NCBI GenBank assembly: GCA_964019695.1
Contig: OZ026530.1
Location: forward strand, 28,532,108-28,596,107
DNA length: 64,000 bases
DNA from: Loripinus fragilis
Lineage: Eukaryota > Mollusca > Bivalvia > Lucinida > Lucinidae
Direction: 5' to 3'
Shown here piece by piece: positions 46,264 through 57,912 of this stretch (positions are counted from its first letter, which is position 1; each line of letters begins with the position of its first letter). The notes beneath the pieces were generated by a model. That model saw only the letters and a list, made by a program, of their open reading frames with translations, ran no database searches and was not told the origin of the DNA. The translations under genes were made by a program, and so were the position numbers.

Positions 46264-46737
46264 CTGAAAAAAATCTAAAATGATCATACTTGCATATATA
46301 TACATTTTTGTATGCATGTAGCTGTTTGAAGCCATTGTCAAATGACAGAAAATGGATGTTCAAAGCATTGTGTCCTCATGTTGTTTGAACATGGGTTATA
46401 ATTTATACATGTAATACATTAAATAGTCTTAATCAACTGACTGTAATTTGCTAGACCCATGGTGTAATTGTTCAAGCTCTAATCCGATTTCAACAAGCTT
46501 GGCACCATCGGCTTTGCAAATAATCTGGAAAAAAACAACTAAAATGATAATACTTACATTATATGTACACATTTGCATACATGTAGCTGTTTGAAGCCGT
46601 TGTCAAATGAAAGAAAATGGATGTTTATAGCACTTAGTTCTCATGTTGTTTGAACATTGTTTGAACATTGGTTATAATTTGATACATGTAATACATTAAA
46701 TAGTCTTAATCAACTGACTGTAATTTGCACGACCTAT
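46200..46737. repeat. Tandem duplication covering part of a lectin exon and its upstream intron
   Basis: Copy 1 (46200-46459) and copy 2 (46460-46737) share ggtgtaattgtt through the exon, then gtacatttgcatacatgtag-type intron and acattaaatagtcttaatca. Divergence is about 8-10 percent by eye, with a small gttgtttgaacatt duplication in copy 2. Confidence 0.88.
46443..46524 (-). pseudogene. Truncated duplicate lectin exon
   Basis: An acceptor tttttttccag is kept and the reading IICKADGAKLVEIGLELEQL follows. The last seven codons and the donor are replaced by duplication-junction sequence, and the frame soon meets TAA. Inclusion in an mRNA would truncate the protein. Confidence 0.8.
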
Positions 46738-46807
46738 GGTGAACGAAGATTAATCAGTATCAGGTGCCAGAGTCGTGAACTTATAATCTGACAAGTACAG
46801 GTAAACG

Positions 46808-46875
46808 ATATATAGTTAAATAGGCTCTATTATCCAATGGCCTGACGCACAGTGGTTCGGATCCAGGCGAGACCA
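46808..46875 (+). ncRNA. tRNA-like Pol III unit (solitary)
   Basis: Box A tagttaaatagg (46813-46824), box B ggttcggatcc (46854-46864), then a T-rich run at about 46888-46915. No second unit or TIR was identified. The LINE 3' end follows about 200 bp later. Confidence 0.5.
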
Positions 46876-47259
46876 ATATTTTATTATTTATATTTTTTTT
46901 TCTTTTCTTTATCATTTCCCTCCCAATTGCAAAAAATGAAAAAGTATGCCAATTTGATCCAAATATATGGTGTGATTCAAGAGTTATGAACATTTGAACT
47001 AAAAGACCTTGACCGGCAAAAAAGATGCTTGACAAAGCATTAGCACCATTTTGCATACCAGTGGCTGGACAATGTTAAAATACAATACAATAAAATATAT
47101 TTATTCAGCAATTAAATATCTATAACAATGTTTATAGCCTACAAAACAAATACAAGTGAGAAGTTCTTCGTACATTCAAATTGAACAATAATACAATTGT
47201 CATCTTTGTTTACAGAGGAGCAGAAGATCAAAGATTTTGTATTTCCAGTTATTAATCTG

Positions 47260-47856
47260 TTATGGATTTAGAACAGATTTTCTCAATTCTTGAGCAGAGA
47301 ATATAAATTTTGCTATGCTCAATGTTACCTGTTTTGAATTTGACAGCATAAGTTGGTCAAATTTGTTCAAACTTGGCCAGTGACAAAAATAAGGTTTGAA
47401 AAATTTTCTTCTTAGCTCTGTATAAAGGGGGCACACAAGTAGAAAGTGATATTCACTTTCTATTTGTGACATATTACAACATTTACAAATTCGTTCATCA
47501 CGTGGTACATTTTCATATCTTCCACGTTCAATGTGGAGCTCGTGTGAAGATAACCTAAATCGTGTTAAAACTATTTTGTATTTTTTTTCTGTAATAAAGT
47601 CTAAGTAGCTTTCAAATGCAAATTCATGTTTGTATCTCGCATAGGTGATCAATCTATTTGAATTGTTGATTTCAGCATACCATGATTGTGAATAAGAGTC
47701 GTATATTCTTTGTTTAATAGCATTTAAAGGGATGGTGATATCAGTCTGATGAAGCCAAATATATGAGAAACCTAAATTATTTAACATAGATTTAATATGC
47801 GATGCCCAGTTACTACCATTATAAGTATTGCCGCTGTCTGCGTCTTCTTTTAACAT
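47260..47856 (-). pseudogene. LINE ORF2 C-terminal region with CCHC motif
   Basis: 198 codons containing NWASHIKSMLNNLGFSYIWL, RLSSHELHIERGRYENVP and RICKCCNMSQIESEYHFLLV, then CPLY. C-x2-C...H-x4-C is a zinc-binding motif common at the C-terminus of LINE polymerases. A frameshift near 47860-47895 separates it from the RT thumb. Confidence 0.85.
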
Positions 47857-47895
47857 TGTATATATTCGTTTTGGTAAAAATGTATCACTGCTTTA

Positions 47896-48651
47896 TTAGA
47901 GTTTCGCCCAATATTTTATCATGTTGAATTTGCGCTGTATAATGAAGGGGACTCGTCCAAGTTCGCCATACAGGCCACTAAGATTCGTTGATTTTTTAAC
48001 ATTAAGCACCCAGCGACAAAACTTAGAATTGATTGCCTCTACGTCTTTGGCATTGTGGACTCCCCAGACTTCTGAGCTATAGTTAAGTATAGAACCAACA
48101 AAAGTATCAAACAGTTTACATTGTTCCGTTATTGGTATATCTATTTGTCTAAACAATGAAAAAAGATTATGTAGTGCATACGATGCATGTTGTGCTAGCC
48201 TTTTTTGGGTTCTAAACCAGTTTCCATTTTTAAAGAAATGAACACCCAAATATTTAAATGAGTCTACAACCTCAAGTTTGGTATTATTAAGGAACAGGTC
48301 ACAACTAGTGTGACGACCCCTTTCAAATATCATAACTTTGGTCTTCTTGGTATTAACTTTCAAAACCCATATTCCACAATAAAGTTCTATGTCATGTAAC
48401 AGTGATTGTAATGTTTCTTTCGACTTTGCGAACACAACAGCATCGTCTGCATAAAGAATCATGAAGAGGACAAGTTCATTAGTTGTAAATACATTTTCAA
48501 GATTGCTTTTCATGTTGTCAATAAGATCATTAATAAACATCATAAAAAGAAGAGGGGAGCTTGGATCACCTTGCTTGAGGCCTGTATAAGAGTTGAAAAA
48601 ACGTGAATGAAGTGATTTATACCTTATGCATGCTCTGGCTACATCATACAT
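47896..48651 (-). pseudogene. LINE ORF2 RT, motifs B to E
   Basis: GLKQGDPSSPLLFMMFINDL (motif B), MILYADDAVVFAKSKETL (motif C, catalytic YADD), KTKVMIFERG and FKYLGVHFFKNG, then the thumb ILNYSSEVWGVHNAKDVEAI. A frameshift near 48660-48680 separates this from motif A. Confidence 0.9.
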
Positions 48652-49553
48652 TGATTTTAATGCCTTAACAAGTTTGCTACTAACCTTTCAAAAATAAGTT
48701 TATGCCACAAGAGAGGTCTGTCCATACGGTCGAAAGCCTTTTCATAGTCAATGAAGCAGCAATAAAGTTTTTCACCAGAATTGATAACTTTAGAAACAAT
48801 AGCATTTAGCAAAAATATGCAATCTATGGTGGACTTGCCTTTCTGAATGCCGAACTGGTTTTTAGACAGCTTATCATTTTCTTCCGACCATTTAGACAGC
48901 CTGTTTAACAATACCTGTGAGTAAACTTTACCCAATACATTAATCAGTGTTATTCCGCGGTAATTTTGGGCCTCGTCTGGGTTTCCACTTTTGAATATCG
49001 GAACTATGATACCCTCGCCCCACGATTTTGGATATTCTCCATTCGAGAACAAACGGTTAAATAATTTAAGCAGGAAGGGGGATATAATATCAAATGAGTG
49101 TTTGAATAGTTCTGCGCATAAATGGTCAAGGCCGCAACTTTTGCCGTTTTTCTGTGAAAATATTGCTTCCCTCAGTTCCGAGCTAGAAATTTCAGAGTCA
49201 AGTTCTTCCACTTCGATACTTCCTAAATCAGGTTGCTCATTTTGCTGTGATTGTTCGTCCTGGCCACCATACATTTCTTTAAAGTGTTCGAAAAAGTTTT
49301 TGGCGCTTAAAATATCGGACTGGGACGATTTCTTATTGTACCGCTTTTTGATAGATTTCCAGAACTTTTTCGGGTTCGATTTGGCCAGGTTGCAAACGTT
49401 TTTACCCTCAGATCGCTTAAACTTACATTTTGCTTTCGTTTTCACACGGTTGTATTTTGTGCGCATCTTCACGAACGATAATCTATCATCATCATTTTTG
49501 CTTCGCAAGAATTTATTTCTAGCCGCTTTAAACTCTTTTTTGTGGTGCGACAC
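48652..49553 (-). pseudogene. LINE ORF2 linker and RT motifs up to A
   Basis: Basic linker (KTKAKCKFKRSEGKNV, LAKSNPKKFWKSIKKRYNKK), then NGKSCGLDHLCAELFKHS, WGEGIIVPIFKSGNPDEAQN with YRGITLINVLGKVYS, and the motif A Asp in LYCCFIDYEKAFDRMDRPLL. A frameshift near 49550 separates it from the endonuclease. Confidence 0.9.
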
Positions 49554-50706
49554 TCATTATTAAACCATTCCGAGTGCTGTGTATTCGGTTTACGGTGCGT
49601 GGGTGCGTGGGAATTATTTGTGCCAAATACCTGTTCGCTATTTTCATACATGTATGTCGTAAACGATTTTAATATATCATCCACTGGGTCCGTGTTTACT
49701 ATTTCGGTCAAGCGGTGTAATTGCTCATGATTATTCATAAGTTGTGTCCTAAATATGGGTATTTTCTCATTGTCAAACCGTATTTGATTGGCTCTGCGTG
49801 GCGCGTGTGGGATGGACTGTTGGTCTTGGTTATCGGAATGTATGACGTTAGTGTGCATGTGCTTAAGTTGAAAGGTGAAAAACAATGGAGCATGGTCAGA
49901 AAATTCGTTAAATTCCAAACCCGTAAATTCGCTAATAGTATGGATATCAGATGGATGTAATAAGAGATAATCTACGACGCTTAAACCGGACTGAGCACAG
50001 TAAGTATAATTTCCTATGTCTGCGTCATGATGTAATCTAACGTTGGCTATTATTAGATTTGACAGTTGACATAATAACAACAATCTACGCCCATTACTAT
50101 CAACCACGTGGTCGCTATTTACTCGTGTGTGTAATTGTAAATCAAAGTAAGTTGAGAATTCTTGTTCATCATCTAGATATTTGTCATAGTCAAGCTGATC
50201 AGACAGGTTAGATGTGCGACAATTTAAGTCCCCGGTTATAAACACTTTACCACTGTTCTTATATTTAATAATTCCACTTTCTAGTGTTTCATAAAAGTCA
50301 AAGTCTTCATATTTTCGCAATCTCGAACTCACTGGGGGCATATATGCATGACATAAATAAATATCCTGACCGTGTTCAAATAATTCTCCAAGTACCTTTA
50401 TCCAAATGATGCCGCTTTGGATTTGTTCAATTATTTTTTTTTGTCAGCATAGTATTGACGATAATATACAGATATACCCCCACTGAGTCTCCCTTTGCGC
50501 GCGCCTGGGGCTTTGTTACCGAACATGTGCACACTTTTGAAGCCCTGTATCTCTAAGTTGTGATTGTCTTTCGGGGATAGCCATGTCTCTGACAAGAATA
50601 TCAGGTCATATTGTGAAATATAGTCTATGAAATCTGTGTCTGACAACTTTCGGTACAATCCATTTACGTTCCACGATAGAGTCTTAAGTTGCCCCTCATG
50701 ACACCT
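49469..50706 (-). pseudogene. LINE ORF2 endonuclease domain
   Basis: Directly after the ORF1 TAG, in the same frame and with no ATG, comes LKTLSWNVNGLYRKLSDTDF (catalytic Asn), then LIFLSETWLSPKDN (Glu). At 50431-50439 a run of nine A shifts the frame. Beyond it follow CHAYMPP, VFITGDLNCRTS (Asp/Asn), VVDYLLLHPSDIHT and FNEFSDHAPLFFTF (SDH). All APE-type catalytic residues are therefore visible. Confidence 0.9.
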
Positions 50707-51534
50707 CTAACCATTGTTCTGCTGTTGTTGTGCTGTGGGTTTATACAGTATCCCATCGATATAAAGTTTATCGCGAGCCATTCTTACGTGTTTCCCGTTC
50801 TGTTTCTTCTTCTGCATAATGGGGTATGGGGCTTTCCTAGCGTCTCTGATTTGCTGAGGCCAATGCATCCCGATGCCTAGATTTGCCTGTTTTAACTGCT
50901 CAGATCGATCATATGACTTACTTTTGACCGCCTCTTTTTGTCCGTAGTAGTGAAATTTTGCTACTATAGGTCTGGTCTTATTGGGCTTTCGTATTCCTAC
51001 TCTGTGGGCTCTATCTATCAGCATAGTCTCCGCTTCAGGCATCTGCAACTTGTCAACACAAACTTGTTTAATCAACCTTTCACAGTTCTCATGTTCTCCC
51101 CCTTCCTCTATGCCATAGAAGAGGAGATTTTCCCTCATGGATCTGCTCTCTAAATCTACTACTTTAGTCTCTAACTTGACATTCTTATCCTCCAAAGACA
51201 AACAGTTTGCTTTCAGTGTTTTGATTTCAGATTGTGCTTTTTGTAATTCTTTCTTTCTATCATCATTCTCTGCACTGATAAATTTGCATGACTGTTCAAC
51301 TTCGTTCACTGTTGTGTCCATAGTACTGACTTTTGTCTCTAAGATATTTACTTTCTGACTGATGCTATTCACTGCCTGTTCTATCTTATCTAGCTTTTGT
51401 AGAGAAACTTTGATCTGTTCGACACCATTGATGAGGTCGGACATCCAGGTTGGAGGGGTGGATGGTGGTGGGAGAGGCATATTATACATTGGCTGTGAAC
51501 CAGGTATCTGGGTAGGTGACAAAGGTTGGTTCAT
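50707..51534 (-). CDS. LINE ORF1 protein (coiled coil and RRM-like)
   Basis: 275 codons from the ATG at 51534. A further in-frame ATG at 51630 exists, but the Pro-rich MNQPLSPTQIPGSQP start looks native. Residues about 1-40 are Pro-rich and 40-150 form a coiled coil (VEQIKVSLQKLDKIEQAVNS, EIKTLKANCLSLEDKNVKLE). Residues from about 155 carry SRSMRENLLFYGIEEGGEHE and ETMLIDRAHRVGIRKPNKTR, typical of the RRM and C-terminal domain of L1-type ORF1 proteins, which bind element RNA as trimers. It ends at TAG 50709-50707, with ORF2 in the same frame. Open throughout. Confidence 0.85.
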   Translation of the reverse strand: MNQPLSPTQIPGSQPMYNMPLPPPSTPPTWMSDLINGVEQIKVSLQKLDKIEQAVNSISQKVNILETKVSTMDTTVNEVEQSCKFISAENDDRKKELQKAQSEIKTLKANCLSLEDKNVKLETKVVDLESRSMRENLLFYGIEEGGEHENCERLIKQVCVDKLQMPEAETMLIDRAHRVGIRKPNKTRPIVAKFHYYGQKEAVKSKSYDRSEQLKQANLGIGMHWPQQIRDARKAPYPIMQKKKQNGKHVRMARDKLYIDGILYKPTAQQQQNNG

Positions 51535-51650
51535 ATATAAAATAAGTAAGTATGTAAATTTGATCCAATTATAACATGTGGGGCAAGAGTTAAGGGCTGT
51601 GATGATGCTCAGCAAACCCTCTTCCATCAAAAAGGCTGTTACATATGCCA

Positions 51651-53600
51651 GTGCTTAGATAATATTGATATGCATTTGTATGCTAAATTTGATCAAAATA
51701 TATTATGATGTTTTAAAGTTTTGAGGATTTTTACTAACTGACCACAGACAGATGTACTCACTTATTGATTCTATTACATATTGGTAAAATAAAATAAGAA
51801 TGACACCAACCATTATTCATCTTTTTTTCTTTTTCTTTTTTGCTTAAGTATATGTTGCAACTACCCTGATATGTCCCATATGTGGTATTGCATTGGAGAA
51901 ACAAAATCATTTAAATCAAATTTTTCTCACTAAAGTAGTGCAATTATTGGAAAATCTCTTGAATTCAATGTTTTCCAACATATCTTGTTTATTTGTGCAA
52001 GAAAAATCTACATATTTTGAGAATTGTCAAAAATGCGTTTTTCTTGTTTTTCTAGGAGTAATGAATAATGGACTAAAGTGCCTTGTTGCTCTGACCCCTT
52101 CAATTTCGTGATAATTCCTTGGTTTACAACTCATTTCTGCAACAAGGGACCTAGCTCCAAATTTCATAAAACTTAAAAATTGCATACAGAAAGTTTATGG
52201 CAGTACGTCAATACTAGGCACATGCATAATACTGTGTGGAAAGCTTTTTTCTCATGAGTATTACAGCGAAAAACTTGGATACAACACATGATTTTACGTA
52301 AATTTCATAGATTTCAAAAACGCAAAGGTCCTAACTCCATTGTCTAATTTTAATGATGTAAGAAATTAGGTAAGCGACTCCAATTGACTGGCAAGAATGT
52401 CTTTCAAACTAAACGTTGGTATTTGAGGCTCAAAGTGCGAAACTTATTATTGTAAGGCAATGACGCTTTGAAATATAACCGAACATAAAATTACTGGAGT
52501 TAGACCGTTTGTTGCATAAACTTTCAAATTTTGGAATAAGGACCTTAGTTTAAATGTTATGATCCTATCTATTTCAACCTTGTGTAGTAATTATGTGGTC
52601 AAGGGGTGTTAATACGATGCAGAAATGGTTTTTATGCATGACAAATGGCAAACTCATTTTTCCGAAGAATTTTGGCGGATTCAAATTTTTTTACTAAGCC
52701 TGTGGTACCTTCACGCATAGCGAACCGAAAAAAAAAAGATAATGATAAAAATGTTTCTGTTGAGACTATAATTTGCTTGATATCGCCAATACCTCGAAGA
52801 CTAGTCATGCGTCCAAAGTGCTTGACATTGTCGGTATTTGTGTTATTAATTTTAACGAAACGTTAGTTTTAGAAGAACATTTCCTTTTGCATTTTAAGAA
52901 GATCTTATAATGAGCCAGTGATCCAATTTTATCTAAGTATTTGCATGTTAAATAACATTTTGGTGCCAATAAATTTTGGTACCAGGCATTGGTCCCGACT
53001 TTTGCTACTCCCTAGTTTCCGTAGATTCTACCCAGTTGTCGTAGGTTTGGCCAAGTTTGGTTCAATTACAGCTCTTACACACAACCAAATTACTTAAAGG
53101 AAACAATGCCTTTAAATCCAAAATTATTACGTATACTCATTCCTATTGTTTTTTTACTAATATAGCGCGCCGTATTTATTACTATTATGCAATGAATTTA
53201 TTTATTAGCTCCCATTTTTGTTATTACATGATATAAGCAACAAATTTAACTTTAAATAATTGTTTTACGTCAAAAACAAAACAGCAAAACCGGAAGGAAC
53301 ATTCGGAGATGAAAGAAACAGTGACAATTTAAAAACAATCAAAGTAAGCACTTATACGCCGTGCTAATAAACATTACATTACTATAACGGCACATGTGCA
53401 GAGCAAAAGCTTGCCTACTCGCCGAATTTCAATACTTATATGGGGAAAAGAAAGGAAAGAAACTCATCATTGAAAATACAGACACGGTGTTTATGTAAAC
53501 ATGCATCGCACTCATTATACATAAACCACCCTGCCTTGTATAAACACAAATTGAAAACCATAGAGGCAGTAGTTTAGTTGTAACAAAAAGATAACATTTA
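51651..53600. other. AT-rich DNA, presumed lectin-gene intron
   Basis: Holds a dispersed repeat at 51939-52112. A 73-codon ORF at 52645-52866 has no domain. No lectin exon was recognised here. Confidence 0.45.
51939..52112 (+). repeat. Dispersed 170-bp repeat, copy 1
   Basis: aaatctcttgaattcaatgt, acatattttgagaattgtca and gtaatgaataatggactaaa match the segment at 55213-55376 at about 80 percent by eye. Confidence 0.75.
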
Positions 53601-53606
53601 CTTGTA

Positions 53607-53635
53607 TACGAGGGCGGGTCAAAATGTAATGCAAC
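53607..53635 (+). repeat. Solo mariner-like terminal sequence
   Basis: tacgagggcgggtcaaaatg followed by taatgcaacc resembles the TIR of mariner-family elements (tacgagggcggttcaa-type). The opposite end and a transposase were not found. Confidence 0.4.
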
Positions 53636-53661
53636 CACAGTATACTAGTAATGTACGATTT

Positions 53662-54330
53662 TTTAGCTCACCTGTCACGTGGTGACAAGGTGAGCTTTTG
53701 TGATCGGTCTTCGTCTGTCGTCTGTCGTCGTCGTTCTGCCCGTTAACAATTAACTTAAATGACAACTCCTCCTAAACCCCAGTGCAATTCTGAAATAATT
53801 TCACACAAATGATCCTTGGGAGCGCTCTTCCAAAAATGTTCATAAGGTTCTGGTCCGTTGCATATCTAGGTCATAGAGGCTAAAATAGATTTTCGAGATG
53901 AAAAATGTAAAAATCTTTTTTGTCTGATGCAAGAAAGCCTAGAGCTTTGATATTATATTTGGTATGTATCATTACCTAGTGGACCTCTACTAACTGTGTT
54001 CAAAGTATACCCATGGGGCCAAAAATGGCCCCGCCCCTGAGGTCAAATATTTTGCATGGGTTTATATAGGGAAAACGTGAAAAAATCTTCTTGTTTCAAA
54101 TAATGCCCCTGGGACCAAATATGGCCCCGTCCCAGGGGTCACATTTTTTACACATAGGCTAAATAGGAAAACATGAAAGAAAAATATATTTGTCTGAAAC
54201 CACAAGACCTAGAGTCTTGATATTTGATATGTAGCATCACCTTGTAGACCTCTACCAATTTTATTCAAATTATGCCCCTGGGGCAAAAATGTCCCTCCCC
54301 CAACATAAAACAAACTTTTTCAGAATATTG
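53662..54330. repeat. Dispersed repeat with agctcacctgtcacgtggtg start and internal tandem units
   Basis: The start forms a hairpin (agctcacct...aggtgagct). Units then repeat ccatggggccaaaaatggcc, cccgcccctgaggtca and a cctctacta/ccaattttat segment, at about 120-170 bp spacing (near 54012, 54104 and 54268). No protein. Confidence 0.7.
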
Positions 54331-55212
54331 TCATGTTGCATATCAAATTAAAGCTGCATAGTCTGTAGCTTTTGATCTTCTAATTTTAGAAATAATATTT
54401 TTATTTTTCAAGAACGCAGTAAAAAATACTCAACTTTAGGTAAACATTTTACCATTTTCGTAAATCTTAACAAGTTATCACTATCAAAACAACTCCATTT
54501 ATGTTAATATTCAACGGTCTAGAATTATTGGAGGGACGCAAATAATTACCAACAAGAGAAAAATACACCTATTTGATAAGATAATTCACTTTTCCATGCA
54601 GTTTTCAGCTGTACTGAACATTTTATTGTGAAAACATAGCCTATTTCTACTTTTACAAATGATTTAAAAAGAAAATAAAAATTTTCGAAAAATGTTTATA
54701 GTTACAGAGTATGCAGCTTTAAAGGGAATGAAACTTACCATAATATGTTAGTAAATGTTTTACACTTACCCATTACCCCTGGGTGGGGTCAAATGGTTAT
54801 TTTGTTTTCTGTTCTGAAAGTATTCATGTTGCATAATCAAATTAATTAGAATGAAGCATATAACACCATGCATGCAAATGTTCTGCCATTTAACACACCT
54901 ATGACTCGTGTCTGGGGACAAAAGGTAAAATCTTTTATTTTCTCAAGAAAGTTTGGTGCACATCACATTATGTAATTAAAATGTTTGACATTATACACAC
55001 CCCTGGCCGTTGATTTGGGGAAAAAGGCCAAACATTGAAATTATGTAGATAAGTATAATTTGATTGAGCTTAGAGACTTGATAGGCTTTGGTTATGAACT
55101 GAGTGATACCCAAGATGGACTTGGGGAAGTGTTGGAGAATGGGATTTATATTTTGTTGTAAACATCTACTCCTCCTGACAAGGATTCAGGTTAGCAATAC
55201 AGGGCCCAAAAG
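54331..55212. other. Presumed intron, nothing recognised
   Basis: AT-rich, with weak continuation of the preceding repeat (cacccctgg...gggg near 54770, 54895 and 55005). Confidence 0.4.
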
Positions 55213-55376
55213 CAGTGAAAGCATCGCAATATCTCTTGAACTCAATGTTTCCCAACATACATTCTGCGTGTGTGCAAGAATATCCACATATTTTGAGAAT
55301 TGCAAAAATATGTTTTTTTGCATTTTCTCGAAGTAATGAAAAATGGACTAAATTTGTTGCACTGATACCTTCAATT
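55213..55376 (+). repeat. Dispersed 170-bp repeat, copy 2
   Basis: Relative of 51939-52112 in the same orientation. Confidence 0.75.
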
Positions 55377-55421
55377 GTTAACTCTTGTATCCATCTTAGC
55401 GACTGCTCGTTACATCGTAAA

Positions 55422-55661
55422 TGAGCCGCGACATGAGATTTCCAACAATGTGGTATGTGCGACCAGCAAAGCCTCAGATCAGCCTGCGCATACGCGCAAT
55501 ATGATCAGTACCTTTGCTTGTCGCTTGAATATTGTATGACTCTTAAGCTACTGACTGAACATCATTTGGAGTTGCTGAGCTTAAAAGGAGGCTGCCCAGG
55601 CTCTTCTGAGCCTACACTTGTCAAAAAGTCACATTGTTGGAAATCACAAGTCACGGCTCAA
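55422..55661. repeat. Family P palindromic MITE (reverse orientation)
   Basis: Ends tgagccgcgacatgagattt and inverted tgagccgtgacttgtgattt. Hairpin in the left half. Confidence 0.9.
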
Positions 55662-56840
55662 ATGACATCACAGACTAGTCGACACATTTTTATTCTTCTG
55701 TAACAACTCTAGCATCTGTGCATAACATCGTAATTGACGTCACTATATAACGAACACATTGATTGTTTATCGCCTATACCTACACTAGCATCTGCCAATA
55801 GCTTCCCAAACGTTGCCACAAAACAGTTTACACAATTTAATGGCGTAGCAAGAACGTTAAAAAGTTACGCATATCAAAGGGAGACTACTGTATCAATCAA
55901 TGATTCTCTTCAATTACGTCCCTTCTCAAAATGGGAACTTGTCTTAAAGGAAAGAACTAGCTCCCAGAGGGAGTGAATTCTTACCTTTAAGAGCAGTTCT
56001 TTAAGGTATGGAAAATCACTGGTACCAAATTAGGTGAGCTCCCTTAAGTGTTACTATTTTTTACGCACGTGTGTATACTGCGTTTATGGAGCTACGCCAA
56101 TGCAATTGTACATCTCCTGTTATCACCCAAGCATCTAGCTTTGAATCCTTAACGACGTCAAAGTAGTGACCATATTTGTCAATCTCGTGTACCTACCCTA
56201 GCATCTGCCCATGACTGCAAAGGTTGTTGGTAAGAAGATCGATATGTACTTCCATCAAAATCGTCTTTATATTCTGTCATTTCTGAAAGTGAATAAAAAT
56301 GCATCTGTCTACTCATTACATATTCAAATATTTGTAATGAATATGCCATTCAATTCATCCAGCGAAGTGAAAAATGTATATTTCATGACGAAGCAAGCCT
56401 TGTGAAGCCAATCGGTGATCCTCGGAACTGATTTTTACTATCCCACCCTCACACTCATGATGGATTCTTATATTCCTGACCAACACATTGCCAGCGGAAT
56501 AAAGTTTTATTTCTTGTATCATATGACGTCGCGTCTGGGAGTGATATAACACCATTTATTATATACAAAGTAGTAAAATACATAGAGAATATTTACTTTT
56601 TTGAGGTGAATACCACATATATTTCATCGAGTGTGGTGGAAAAAATCAGTATTTTTCACGAGTGTGCAGCACGAGTGAAAATGCTGACATTTTCACCGCA
56701 CGATATGGAATAATATATTTGGTATTTGCCGAAAAAAAGTAAATTTTCTTTTTATTTTATGCTCAACGGAAATACAGAAAGCACAGCCTACTTTTTTTCT
56801 TGGTTGTTTCTCGTTCGATTTGACTTTTGCAGTGTGTTTA
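55662..56840. other. Presumed intron with short inverted repeats
   Basis: Contains gaatgaaatat/atatttcat-type inverted motifs near 56340-56400 and 56595-56720. No exon recognised. Confidence 0.45.
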
Positions 56841-57912
56841 TGCCCCCGCCATTTATAATGGGGGGAGGGCATATAGCATCACCCTTGTCCGTACGTCCGT
56901 ACGTACATACGTACGTACATACGTACGTCCGTACGTACGAAAAATGGTTTCCGGGCGATATCTTTTGAAGACATTGGTGTATTGGATTCATATTTCATAC
57001 ACAGGTATATAATCATAAAATACAGATCAAGTTCGATTACGGACAAAATACACCGATTATTATCAGAGTTATGGCCCTTGATCTCCAAATGAAAAATGGT
57101 TTCCGGGCAATATCTTTTGAATACATTGGTCGATTGGATTTATATTTCATACACAGGTATATAATAATAAAATAAAGGTCAAGTTTGATTACGGGTAAAA
57201 TCCACCGAGTATTATCAGAGTTATGGCCCTTGATCTTGTAGGAAAAATGGTTTCCGGGCGATATCTTTTGAATACATTGGTGAATTGGATTCATATTTCA
57301 TACAAAGGTATATAATCATAAAATACAGGTCAAGTTCGATTACGGACAAAATACACCAGTTGTTATCAGAGTTATGGCCCTTGATCTCCGAATGAAAAAT
57401 GGTTTCCGGGCGATATCTTTTGAATACATTGGTCAATTGGATTTATATTTCATACACAGGTATATAATAATAAAATACAGGTCAAGTTCTATTACGGGTA
57501 AAATCCACCGATTATTATCAGAGTTATTGCCCTTGATCTCGGTACGAAAAATGTTTTCCAGGCGATATCTTTTGAATACATTGGTGTATTGGATTCATAT
57601 TTCATACACAGGTATATAATCATAAAATACAGGTCAAGTTCAATTACGGACAAAATACACCGATTATTATCAGAGTTATGGCCCTTGATCTCCGAATGAA
57701 AAATGGTTTCCGGGCGATATCTTTTGAATACATTGGTGAATTGGATTCATATTTCATACACAGGTATATAATCATAAAATACAGGTCAAGTTCGATTAGG
57801 GATAAATCCACTAACTATTATCAGATTTATGGCCCTTTGTTAATGACAATGCCCTATTTATGCGAATTTGGCAATAGCGGGGGCATCCGTGTCCCATGGA
57901 CACATTTCTAGT
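56841..57912. repeat. Dispersed repeat with six 152-bp units
   Basis: Opens with tgcccccgccatttataatg, a gtacgtacgtac simple repeat (56887-56938), then units beginning gaaaaatggtttccgggcga at about 56939, 57091, 57242, 57394, 57546 and 57698. It closes with gggggcatccgtgtcccatg, an inverted echo of the opening. High unit identity suggests recent homogenisation. Confidence 0.9.

Larger units (their letters stand above)
47075..51650 (-). mobile_element. Near full-length non-LTR retrotransposon with ORF1 and ORF2
   Basis: Minus-strand order: ORF1 (51534-50707), ORF2 endonuclease, RT, and a C-terminal CCHC region, with a tattgtattgtatttt-type tail at about 47098-47075. It lies in the same orientation as the lectin exons and presumably inside an intron. 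About four frameshifts break ORF2, but all catalytic motifs remain legible, so the copy is fairly young. The clade is unresolved (RTE- or CR1-like). Confidence 0.87.

Noticed and set aside
52645..52866. 73-codon plus-strand ORF
   Set aside because: No recognisable domain, no splice context, AT-rich neighbourhood.
56726..57088. ORFs through the gtacgtac tract with TYVRTYV repeats
   Set aside because: Translation of a simple repeat.
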